6,009 nt of DNA from assembly GCA_964546285.1 (NCBI GenBank), contig CAZJJK010000141.1, positions 1 to 6,009 of the forward strand, written 5' to 3'. This document shows positions 1 through 5,983 of the stretch, piece after piece; within the stretch, counting starts at the first letter, position 1, and every line of letters begins with the position of its first letter. A program made the position numbers and the translations under genes. The stretch comes from CAZJJK01 sp964546285. Its GTDB lineage: Bacteria > Spirochaetota > Spirochaetia > Treponematales > Breznakiellaceae. The notes under the pieces are model-generated. The model saw only the letters and a program-made list of their open reading frames with translations. It searched no databases and was not told the DNA's origin.

Positions 1-94
1 CGATTCCAACAGAAGTTTTGTTTGCATATAATGTAGATGCCGTTAAGCATACTATAAACATAAAAGCAAATAAAAATGCATTTCTTTTAAACAT
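1..94 (-). CDS. Exported protein, N-terminal fragment (runs off left edge)
   Basis: Too short at the window edge for routine ORF calling, but well supported. On the minus strand an ATG at 94-92 follows a GGAGG ribosome binding site (CCTCC at 101-105 on the plus strand) with a 6-base spacer. The 31 visible codons begin MFKRNAFLFAFMFIVCLTAS and continue TLYANKTSVGI. This is a textbook signal peptide: basic Lys3-Arg4, a hydrophobic core at residues 6-17, and a plausible signal peptidase I site after Leu-Tyr-Ala24. Cys16 is not in a convincing lipobox, so a lipoprotein is less likely. The mature protein would be periplasmic, secreted or membrane-bound; its function cannot be told because only about seven mature residues are visible. 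It lies 54 bases downstream of the pepA stop on the same strand and could be read from the same transcript. A membrane anchor instead of a cleaved signal is the main alternative. Confidence 0.72.
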   Translation of the reverse strand, partial: MFKRNAFLFAFMFIVCLTASTLYANKTSVGI

Positions 95-118
95 AAGTAT
101 CCTCCAAAATATAAATGG

Positions 119-137
119 CGGACTCTGCATAAGTCCG
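119..137 (-). terminator. Small hairpin after pepA (weak terminator candidate)
   Basis: CGGACT (119-124) and AGTCCG (132-137) form a 6-base-pair stem with a 7-base loop, starting 11 bases after the pepA stop. On the minus strand it is followed by CC and then an AT-rich stretch, not a clean U-run, so intrinsic termination would be weak. It sits just upstream of the next gene's ribosome binding site, so it could equally shape translation of the exported-protein gene or trim the 3' end of pepA mRNA. Confidence 0.35.
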
Positions 138-148
138 TTGTATAATTA

Positions 149-1782
149 TTAAAAATCAATATTTTTAAAAAGCTCAACAAACAATCGTACGCCGTAACCC
201 GTGGCGTATTTCGGTTTATAACCTCTTGCTTTACTATACCACGAGGTGCCTGCAATGTCAATATGCGCCCACGGAACATCCTTAATAAATCTTTTAATAA
301 ATGCCGCTCCCACGATTGTTCCGGCGTTTCTTCCCTGACCCACGTTCTTTACGTCTGCAATGTCGGATTTGATAAGATCATCGTAATCCTTATCGAGCGG
401 CAGCCTCCATAGCTTCTCGCCTGTTTTTTCCCCCGCTTTAAAAACAGCTTCCGCAAGTCTGTCATTGTTCGAAAGGAGTGCTGCAATAAACTCGCCGAAG
501 CACACAAGGCAGGCGCCGGTAAGCGTAGCTATATCAATTATACAATCTGGCTTCAGATTCTTTTCGGTAAAAGCAACAGCATCCGCAAGGATCAGCCTGC
601 CTTCCGCGTCGGTATTACCGATCTCAACGTTTTTGCCGTTAAATGCCTTGAACACATCCCCAGCCCTGAAGGAATTATTGCTCAGCATATTCTCGCATAG
701 CGGAAGAACTGCAACGACATTTTTTTTAAGCTTCAGTTCAGCTGCTGCTTTAACTGCATATAAACAAACCGCGGCCCCGGCCATGTCGCTTCTCATATCC
801 TCAATGGATGCCGATGGTTTCAGATTCATGCCGCCGGAATCATAAGTGATCCCTTTGCCCACAACAGCAATCTGTTTTTTACTTTTGGGATTGCCGGTAT
901 ATTTTATTACAACAAGCCGTGGGGGATATTTGCTGCCTCTGCTCACCGCCAGTAATAAACCCATCTTCAGCTTCTCAAGTTCACTTTTGCCGTAAACCCT
1001 GCAGCTTACGCCTTTCATTCCCGAAAGCTTTCCTGCCATATCCGCTATCGCTACGGGATTGGAGATCTCGCTTGATTCGTTTATGAGGTTGCGGCAGAGA
1101 ATCGTATTGCCGGTAACAATTTTTATCTCATTAAAAATCCTTGCCAGCTTTCCGGNNNNNNNNNNNNNNNNNNNNNNNNNNNNNNNNNNNNNNNNNNNNN
1201 NNNNNNNNNNNNNNNNNNNNNNNNNNNNNNNNNNNNNNNNNNNNNNNNNNNNNNNATCGTATTGCCGGTAACAATTTTTATCTCATTAAAAATCCTTGCC
1301 AGCTTTCCGGCCTCTGTACAGTAAAAAACAGCTTCTTCTATTTTCTTAAGCTGCTGGTCATCATCTTCACCGGTAGTCTTATACTTATCGAAAGAATAAT
1401 CCGAAAGAGCAAGTCCTTCGGCAATAGCGCTTGAAACACCTAGTTCATCAATCTCATCAAGAGCAGGCGTAACAATATGCAGCTGTGAAATATTCCTCTT
1501 TTTACAGAGTGCTACTATTGCACTTGCATTCACCCTGATTGACTCTCTGGTTATCTTCAGCCTTTCACCCATCCCGATCAGGATTGCATTCGGATATTTT
1601 TTAAAAGGTATAAATATGGCTTCCGACTTCTTACCCTTGAAAGAAGAAATATCCGAATTGACTTTAATAAATGACAGCTCCGGGATAATCCCGGTTCCCG
1701 TATTATAATTTTCTGGAAGAAATATAGCAATAGTATCTTTTGGTTTAAAAGTATAAACCGCAGGTCTTGCAGTCAGCCGCAT
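149..1782 (-). CDS. pepA: Leucyl aminopeptidase (M17 family), interrupted by an assembly gap
   Basis: Cytosolic metallo-exopeptidase that removes N-terminal residues from peptides; family members are usually hexamers with two metal ions per active site. Start is ATG at 1782-1780, with a strong AGGAGG site at 1788-1793 and a 5-base spacer. The sequence contains 100 Ns (1156-1255) flanked by identical 55-base copies; removing 155 bases gives one continuous frame of 492 residues, normal for the family (about 500). The N-terminal domain spans about residues 1-160. The catalytic domain carries GKGITYDSGG with Lys258 and Asp263, NLKPS with Lys270, RSDMAG with Asp281, and the M17 signature NTDAEGRL (593-616) with Asp340, Glu342 and Arg344. 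These match bovine Lys250, Asp255, Lys262, Asp273, Asp332, Glu334 and Arg336, so all catalytic residues are present. The C-terminal PWAHIDIAG motif is also typical. As deposited, the two halves are in different frames, so an automatic annotation would wrongly split it or call it broken. DNA-binding roles known for E. coli PepA cannot be judged here. Confidence 0.95.
1101..1310. repeat. Exact 55-base duplication flanking the scaffold gap (assembly artefact)
   Basis: Positions 1101-1155 and 1256-1310 are identical over all 55 bases and abut the N-block on both sides. The copies lie inside pepA. Merging them into one copy joins the two pepA fragments in frame (155 bases removed; the frames are offset by exactly that amount) and restores the expected residues between TGNT and MAGKL, including ILCRNLINES. 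This is what two contigs overlapping by one k-mer look like when scaffolded without merging; it is not a biological direct repeat. Confidence 0.93.
1156..1255. other. Run of 100 N: scaffold gap of nominal size
   Basis: Exactly 100 unknown bases, the conventional placeholder for a gap of unknown length. Because the flanks overlap by 55 bases, the true gap length is most likely zero (in effect -55). No real sequence is likely to be missing here. Confidence 0.97.
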
Positions 1783-1850
1783 TCCACCCTCCTTTTTTTA
1801 TTGTTATTGGACTTAACGCAATGTGCGACTTTATTGATTATGACAATAGA

Positions 1851-1856
1851 ATTATA
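1851..1856 (-). promoter_or_regulatory. Possible -10 box for pepA
   Basis: On the minus strand a perfect TATAAT lies about 70 bases upstream of the pepA ATG, which would give a leader of roughly 60 bases. No good -35 box is seen at 16-18 bases, and the surroundings (1840-1960) are so AT-rich that such a match is expected by chance. The rest of 1783-1948 shows no ORF, RNA gene or hairpin that I can support. Confidence 0.25.
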
Positions 1857-1948
1857 TAATTTAAAATGAATATAAATTTATAACAAAACTGTTATTTAAT
1901 GAACGATAAAAAAAATTAAAAGCCATCTCAAAATTAAATTATACATAC

Positions 1949-2079
1949 AATAAATAGAAATACATTACAAAATTTTTGAGGACGCCTTTCAGGCCTGAGG
2001 TAAAAGCTCTTAAAAACAAAAAAAGCTAACCATGAAGGCCTGATTCCGCAGAAAATTTTGTAATGTATTTCTATTTATT
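1949..2079 (-). repeat. Palindromic intergenic element, copy 1 (perfect 28-bp terminal inverted repeats)
   Basis: Arms 1949-1976 and 2052-2079 are perfect inverted complements over 28 bases. The 75-base interior has its own nested stems. Read on the minus strand these are TCAGGCCT/AGGCCTGA (8 pairs) and, inside it, AGCTTTT (2021-2027) with AAGAGCT (2005-2011), 7 pairs including one G-U, with a 9-base loop. The interior is not symmetric: TTCTGCGGAA on one side faces AAGGCGTCCTCAA on the other, so the element has an orientation. Two blocks are identical to the copy at 5748-5872: 1976-1996 (21 bases) and 2037-2055 (19 bases). It starts 84 bases after the stop of the phosphoesterase gene and lies in sense with it. 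No ORF is present, and no target-site duplication is visible in the flanks. It could be a MITE/REP-like dispersed repeat or a 3'-UTR RNA element; no strong U-tract terminator is needed downstream of the gene if this stem serves that role. I do not recognise the family. Confidence 0.88.
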
Positions 2080-2163
2080 ATCAGCTATTCATGTGAAATC
2101 ATATTTTTGAAATGGATTCTAATTTAGCAGGCTATGGAATAAAAGTAAAGAATAATTATTCAA

Positions 2164-2532
2164 TTATATCGCCGGGATGAACTTTAATGAAAATAATTTA
2201 TTGCTTTTATTATAATCAATCATTATAGTCCCAGCCAGCTTTCCACCGTTTAAATCGAACACGAACTTATTGTCTTCCTTAAGCACAGTCACACATTCCC
2301 CGGAATCGAAAATCTTTACGCTTCCCCTGTTATTGCTCACCGGGCCCTCGTACGCAAGGTACTCTTTGCGATGATCCGCGAGCCTCTCAGCCTTAATCAC
2401 GGCCCCTCTGACGAACAGATCCAGATCCTGCTTTGCAATCTTCCATGTGAGCAGGGAATCAGCGCCTTCTGTTTCTATCATGAGATCGTAATGATCGTCT
2501 TTGTTTATGTGATGCTGAACTGTGAATCTCAT
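2164..2532 (-). CDS. Stand-alone LigD-type 3'-phosphoesterase domain protein
   Basis: A 122-residue protein matching the N-terminal phosphoesterase domain of bacterial NHEJ ligase LigD (LigD_N), present here without ligase or polymerase domains. LigD enzymes use this domain to remove 3'-phosphates and 3'-terminal ribonucleotides from nucleic acid ends in a Mn-dependent reaction. The sequence shows FTVQHH followed by HYDLMIE, then LADHRKEY and YEGPVSNNRGSV. With known Pseudomonas LigD residues as guide, His8, His14 and Asp16 match the metal ligands His42, His48 and Asp50, and His54 and Tyr58 match His84 and Tyr88, with identical spacing. The position of catalytic Arg52 is Met18; I recall HYDLM or HWDLM as common in short stand-alone members, so this may be a subfamily trait. 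I chose ATG at 2532 with GGAG four bases upstream (2537-2540); a TTG at 2547 is in frame but would place that GGAG inside the gene. The gene overlaps the 3' end of rnr by 74 bases in another frame, implying co-transcription and likely translational coupling. Substrate (DNA or RNA) is unknown. Confidence 0.85.
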   Translation of the reverse strand: MRFTVQHHINKDDHYDLMIETEGADSLLTWKIAKQDLDLFVRGAVIKAERLADHRKEYLAYEGPVSNNRGSVKIFDSGECVTVLKEDNKFVFDLNGGKLAGTIMIDYNKSNKLFSLKFIPAI

Positions 2533-4648
2533 TGGTCTCCACTTCAAAATCTATTCTCATAGTCTCATAAAATACTTCTTTTAAACGGACCCGTAAACGG
2601 TCGCCAATCCTGTATCTCTTCCCAAGCCTTCTGCCTACTACCGTATACTCGTCTTCCATTACCAGATAATAGTCGTCCGTTAGAAACCTGAGCGGGACCA
2701 TGCCTTCTATCGGCTTATCGATCAGCGCAACAAAAAATCCTGCTCTGCTTATTCCGCTCACCACCGCGTCAAAGACCTCCCCTGTCTTATCCTGCATATA
2801 TCTGCACGAGATAAGCTTAAACAGATCACGCTCCGCATTCTGCGCGATTCTTTCCATCTCGGAGCTCTTCTCTCCAATTAGATCCAACTCATCATTCTGA
2901 TAAGGCGGCAGGCTTTTATCAATCAGGCTTTTAAGACAGCGATGTACTATAAGGTCAGGGTATCTTCTTATGGGTGAAGTAAAATGGGTGTAATCCGTGA
3001 ACCCGAGGCCAAAATGGCCCAGCGGATCAGCACCATAATATGCCTGCATAAAAGACTTAAGTATTATAAAATTCACGACCTTCTCATATTCCCTGCCCTT
3101 TACATTATCTATAACCCTTTGAAGTGCAAGGCCTATGTTCTTTGTCTGTTTAAGGCTGATACCCAATGTACCCAGAAAATTACGAAGCGTCAGCATTTTT
3201 TCTTCACTTATGTTCTCGTGCACCCTGTATAATGCGGGAATATTCTTTTCAGTCAATGCCCTGGATACTACTTCATTCGCGCTCAGCATGAATTCTTCTA
3301 TCATCAAATGACTTTTGAGCCTTGAAGCAAACTCAATATCTTCCAGGCCTTCATCATTATAAATCAGTTCATGGTCAGGCAGATTTAAATCAACACGTCC
3401 GCGTTTAATGCGGTTCTGTTTAAGAATTTCCGCGAGCCCGTACATCTGGCTTAACACAGCCCGCAGCCTGGCATTTTTCTTATCCTTCGGTTTTTCATTT
3501 TCATTCAGAATTTTATCAGTAGAAATATATGTCATCCGTTTATCAACTTTGATGATCCCGCGATAAAATTCATGCCCTGTTTCATTGCCGTTCTTATCAA
3601 AAATTATTTCAACCGAGAGTGTCAGCCTTTCCACGCCCTCCTTCAAAGAGCAGAGATCATTTGAGAGCAGTTCCGGCAGCATTGAAATAACCGAATTCCC
3701 AAGGTAGTAGCTCGTCCCTCTCTTAAACGCTTCTTTGTCAAGTTCACTTCCCTTTTTTACATACGACGATACATCCGCAATATGCACATAAAGAGTATAG
3801 CCGCTTCCTGTTATTTCGAGTGAAACCGCATCGTCAAAATCCTTTGCCCTTTCGCCGTCAATGGTGATAGTAAAAAGTTTTGTGTAATTCTTGCGGTTGC
3901 GCAATTCCGCGCGGGCTGTCTTCTTTTCTATATCTTTAAGTTCGGCATACTCTTTATGCTCTCCGGGAAGCGAATGCTTGGCGACAATTCTCTTTACGTC
4001 GTACTCTTCATATGACGAGAAAAACTTTTCCACTTCGCACACCTGTATACCGGACATGTAATTATCAGTCAGCCGGACTATCGCAAACTCTGCATTCTGT
4101 CCTTCTTCAGATGACGCTGCGCATGCTTCAGTGTCCCCGTACGAATCGAGCAGTTTAAAGCGAATATACTTACCGCTTCCATGAGTCACCTTAGCGAAAT
4201 ACTGCTCTCTCTTTCTTTCAGATATCTTTATTATCTCCCCGTAATATACGCCGCCCCTGAAATCTATCAGCTTCGCTTCAGCCCTGTCGTTATTGCGGGC
4301 CTTATTGACAAACTCTTTTGCAATAATAATCTCATCGCCGTCATCAGTTTTTAATATTCCGCTGCCGGTGGAATTCAAAATTACTTTTCCTGACAGTTTG
4401 AAGCGGTTGTTTTTAACATAAGTTTTTCTCTTCTCTTCAAGATAACCTATGGAGACAAAAGCATGAATTACAGTTTTTATTTTAGAGAAAGCTTCACTTT
4501 CGCGTGATCCGCCTTTCTTTTTTTTGCCGGCTTTCGATTTCTTTTCTTTAATTGGAGGAGAAAGCAGCGCTTTGGCTATTCCCTGCGTTGTAAACGGCTT
4601 GTTGTTGTCATTTATGTATGAAACAATCCTTTTGGATGATATTGGCAT
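2459..4648 (-). CDS. rnr: Ribonuclease R (RNB/RNase II family 3'-5' exoribonuclease)
   Basis: Processive 3'-5' hydrolytic exoribonuclease that degrades structured RNA, acting in mRNA and rRNA turnover in the cytoplasm. Length 729 residues is within the RNase R range. Order of domains: N-terminal winged helix (about 1-85) interrupted by a lysine-rich insert at residues 34-45; cold-shock/OB domains (about 86-240); RNB catalytic domain (about 245-575); S1 domain (about 620-702); and a basic tail (705-729). The catalytic aspartates are in DGERAKDFDD: Asp264, Asp270, Asp272 and Asp273, matching E. coli RNase R Asp272, 278, 280 and 281. The family signature HFTSPIRRYPDLIVHR is at 555-570 and ALYRVHE at 472-478. 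The S1 domain shows SRAGFFV and IEGMVPLRFL. Start ATG at 4648 has only a weak GGGT upstream. The last 24 codons overlap the phosphoesterase gene. The arginine-rich tail follows directly on the S1 fold, as is common in RNase R. It is transcribed away from plsC, with a candidate promoter at 4738-4766. Confidence 0.96.
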   Translation of the reverse strand: MPISSKRIVSYINDNNKPFTTQGIAKALLSPPIKEKKSKAGKKKKGGSRESEAFSKIKTVIHAFVSIGYLEEKRKTYVKNNRFKLSGKVILNSTGSGILKTDDGDEIIIAKEFVNKARNNDRAEAKLIDFRGGVYYGEIIKISERKREQYFAKVTHGSGKYIRFKLLDSYGDTEACAASSEEGQNAEFAIVRLTDNYMSGIQVCEVEKFFSSYEEYDVKRIVAKHSLPGEHKEYAELKDIEKKTARAELRNRKNYTKLFTITIDGERAKDFDDAVSLEITGSGYTLYVHIADVSSYVKKGSELDKEAFKRGTSYYLGNSVISMLPELLSNDLCSLKEGVERLTLSVEIIFDKNGNETGHEFYRGIIKVDKRMTYISTDKILNENEKPKDKKNARLRAVLSQMYGLAEILKQNRIKRGRVDLNLPDHELIYNDEGLEDIEFASRLKSHLMIEEFMLSANEVVSRALTEKNIPALYRVHENISEEKMLTLRNFLGTLGISLKQTKNIGLALQRVIDNVKGREYEKVVNFIILKSFMQAYYGADPLGHFGLGFTDYTHFTSPIRRYPDLIVHRCLKSLIDKSLPPYQNDELDLIGEKSSEMERIAQNAERDLFKLISCRYMQDKTGEVFDAVVSGISRAGFFVALIDKPIEGMVPLRFLTDDYYLVMEDEYTVVGRRLGKRYRIGDRLRVRLKEVFYETMRIDFEVETNEIHSSASHKQRRSLRSHDRNRRR

Positions 4649-4702
4649 TATTTTACCCGCATAATTATTAATTTATACTGCAGCAGCTATTTCCAAGCTG
4701 AC

Positions 4703-4714
4703 TAATCATGATTA
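4703..4714. promoter_or_regulatory. Perfect 12-base palindrome in the rnr/plsC divergent region
   Basis: TAATCATGATTA is its own reverse complement. It lies about 55 bases upstream of the rnr start, near the expected rnr transcription start, and nearly 200 bases upstream of plsC. A weak hairpin (CAGCT at 4684-4688 with AGCTG at 4696-4700) sits next to it in the rnr leader. Either could be a repressor site or an mRNA leader structure. The spacer is very AT-rich, so chance is a real alternative. Confidence 0.3.
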
Positions 4715-4737
4715 CTATTTGACTTAATACTGTTATA

Positions 4738-4766
4738 ATTAAAAACCATAAATTATTCTTAGTCAA
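4738..4766 (-). promoter_or_regulatory. Candidate sigma-70-type promoter for rnr
   Basis: On the minus strand TTGACT (AGTCAA at 4761-4766, plus strand) is followed after 17 bases by TTTAAT (4738-4743). Each hexamer matches the consensus at five of six positions, with ideal spacing. The start would be near 4731, giving a leader of about 80 bases. On the opposite strand an extended -10 (TGT TATAAT, 4731-4739) overlaps it and could drive plsC with a long leader, but it lacks a -35 at proper distance. Confidence 0.5.
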
Positions 4767-4824
4767 TTATAATAAATATACGATCAATAACAATCTTTTA
4801 TTATAATTTTTAGAATGATTTATC

Positions 4825-4852
4825 TTGACAGAAACTAATATTAATCTACTTT
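4825..4852 (+). promoter_or_regulatory. Candidate promoter for plsC
   Basis: A perfect TTGACA (4825-4830) is followed after 16 bases by TACTTT (4847-4852), a poor -10 box. The start would be near 4859, about 50 bases upstream of the plsC ATG. The -35 is convincing and the -10 is not, so an activator or another -10 (TATAAC at about 4881) may be involved. Confidence 0.4.
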
Positions 4853-4909
4853 AAAAATTATCATGTAACAGTATCTCTGATATAACATGTATTTTTTAAC
4901 AGGTATATT

Positions 4910-5644
4910 ATGTTTAAAAAAATTATAAGGATATTATATCGCCCCTATAAATGGCTGATCTTTTTACCGCTTGTAGCATTATCGACACTTATATTTGGAA
5001 GTCTCGCCGTGATACTGGTGTTTATTGTCAATCCGAAAACCGCAAGTATATTAAGCGGAATGCCGTGGGCACGCTTTAATGCTATCATGACTCCTGTAAT
5101 AGTTAAAGTAACAGGAAGAGAAAATTTGGATAAAAAGAAATCGTATGTTATTATTTCCAATCATCAGAGCCAGTACGACATACTTCTGGTTTACGGATGG
5201 CTGGGTGTGGATTTTAAATGGGTCATGAAAATGGAACTAAGAAAAGTACCTGCGCTGGGAATAGCGTGTGAAAAGCTGGGGCATATATTCATTGACAGGT
5301 CTAACCCGGGATCCGCTGTTGCATCATTAAAAGCAGCAAAGAAAAAAATAAGGAACGGCACTTCGGTAATGTTCTTTCCGGAAGGAACCAGAAGCAGAGA
5401 CGGGAAAGCGGGCGTTTTTAAAAAAGGAGCATTCAAAACCGCAATTGATCTTGAAGTACCGATACTTCCCATTACAATAACCGGCACAAGGGATATACTG
5501 CCTGCCTGGACAATGGACCTTTTCCCCGGAAGAGCGGAAATGATCATCCATAAACCGATCGACATTGCCGGCTATAACGAGGACAATCTGCAGACTTTAA
5601 TTGATAAAGCAAGGGATATAATCATATCCGGCCTTAAAAAATGA
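4910..5644 (+). CDS. plsC: 1-acyl-sn-glycerol-3-phosphate acyltransferase (PlsC/LPLAT family)
   Basis: Transfers an acyl chain to the sn-2 position of lysophosphatidic acid to make phosphatidic acid, the precursor of membrane phospholipids, at the inner face of the cytoplasmic membrane. The 244-residue length fits the family (about 240-250). A basic N-terminus (Lys3, Lys4, Arg7, Arg11, Lys14) leads into a hydrophobic segment at about 15-40 that should anchor the enzyme. The catalytic NHQSQYD motif is at 84-90, with His85 and Asp90 as the HX4D pair. KMELRKVPALG (107-117) and GHIFIDR (124-130) follow. The substrate-phosphate motif FPEGTRS is at 156-162 and VPILPITITGT at 183-193. All four conserved blocks are intact. 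ATG at 4910 has only AGG upstream (4901-4903) with a 6-base spacer, a weak site. It is transcribed divergently from rnr and seems to be a single-gene unit. The chemistry is well supported; the exact acceptor could differ, since LPLAT enzymes acting on other lysolipids share these motifs. Confidence 0.92.
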   Translation: MFKKIIRILYRPYKWLIFLPLVALSTLIFGSLAVILVFIVNPKTASILSGMPWARFNAIMTPVIVKVTGRENLDKKKSYVIISNHQSQYDILLVYGWLGVDFKWVMKMELRKVPALGIACEKLGHIFIDRSNPGSAVASLKAAKKKIRNGTSVMFFPEGTRSRDGKAGVFKKGAFKTAIDLEVPILPITITGTRDILPAWTMDLFPGRAEMIIHKPIDIAGYNEDNLQTLIDKARDIIISGLKK

Positions 5645-5677
5645 TTTCTTTAAATTAGCACAATTTTTTTATTGATT

Positions 5678-5715
5678 AATCCGAATTTTCGGGTTATATA
5701 CTGCTGTATTACAGC
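5678..5715 (+). terminator. Two adjacent small hairpins after plsC
   Basis: AATCCGA and TCGGGTT (5678-5695) form a 7-pair stem with one G-U and a 4-base loop. GCTGT and ACAGC (5703-5715) form a second, 5-pair stem with a 3-base loop. They start 33 bases after the plsC stop. Neither is followed by a proper T-run, so they are weak terminators at best; the larger structured element at 5748-5872 lies just downstream and may do more to define the 3' end. Confidence 0.3.
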
Positions 5716-5747
5716 GTTACATTTGTTTTAATGGTAAATAATGCCGT

Positions 5748-5872
5748 AAATTGAAATACATTAAAAACTTTTCTGCGGAATCAGGCCATCCTGGTTAGTT
5801 TTTCTTGTTTTAAAAAGCTTTTGCATAAGGCCTGAAAGGCGTCCTCAAGAATTTTGCAATGTTTTTTAATTT
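5748..5872 (+). repeat. Palindromic intergenic element, copy 2 (degenerate arms)
   Basis: Opposite strand to the copy at 1949-2079, and again downstream of, and in sense with, the preceding gene: it begins 103 bases after the plsC stop. Blocks 5769-5787 (19 bases) and 5828-5848 (21 bases) are identical to copy 1. The outer arms are imperfect, about 20 of 25 Watson-Crick pairs plus two G-U pairs. The nested stems are kept: TCAGGCC/GGCCTGA (7 pairs) and AGTTTTT (5797-5803) with AAAAGCT (5813-5819), 7 pairs. Relative to copy 1, C-G has become U-G and U-G has become U-A in this inner stem, so pairing holds in the plus-strand RNA, while the other strand would carry A-C mismatches. No ORF and no target-site duplication are seen. 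It fills much of the 339-base stretch 5645-5983, which otherwise holds only small hairpins and a promoter candidate. Confidence 0.85.
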
Positions 5873-5885
5873 AAAAATTTATTTA

Positions 5886-5913
5886 CTTACAATTTTAAAT
5901 GTAATGCTATACT
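5886..5913 (+). promoter_or_regulatory. Candidate extended -10 promoter for the right-edge gene
   Basis: TATACT (5908-5913) matches the -10 consensus at five of six positions and is preceded by TGC, an extended -10. CTTACA (5886-5891) is a four-of-six -35 at 16 bases. Transcription would start near 5920, about 65 bases before the ATG at 5984. Confidence 0.45.
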
Positions 5914-5983
5914 AGTGAACTGATACTATTTTTAATTCTGTATAACGAGTAATTCCGGCATAAGAGAAGGAGAAACCTTTAAC

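Noticed and set aside
465..845. Plus-strand open frame of 126 codons within pepA
   Set aside because: It is antisense to the catalytic core of pepA, has no ribosome binding site and looks like no protein family; a shadow frame.
1101..1310. Possible biological tandem duplication or frameshift in pepA
   Set aside because: The copies are exactly identical, abut a 100-N placeholder, and collapsing them restores a full-length frame; an assembly artefact explains everything.
1949..2079. Insertion sequence with its own transposase, or a CRISPR repeat
   Set aside because: The element has no ORF; there are only two copies, far apart and inverted, with no regular spacers, so neither an autonomous IS nor a CRISPR array fits. 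No target-site duplication could be seen.
2533..2547. TTG at 2547 as the phosphoesterase start, adding five residues (MKWRP)
   Set aside because: The ATG at 2532 has GGAG four bases upstream and begins at the residue where the family's conserved RF-V-Q motif starts; TTG would put that GGAG inside the gene.
4731..4739. TGT TATAAT as the main plsC promoter
   Set aside because: A good extended -10, but the TTGACT upstream is only 10 bases away and the leader would be about 165 bases; kept only as a possible secondary promoter.
5191..5565. Minus-strand open frames within plsC
   Set aside because: They lie antisense to the conserved FPEGTRS and NHxxxxD region; the plus-strand frame carries all family motifs.
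5645..5983. tRNA or known small RNA gene in the spacer after plsC
   Set aside because: No cloverleaf, no T-loop GTTCGA-type sequence and no recognisable known RNA motif; only the repeat element and weak hairpins are present.
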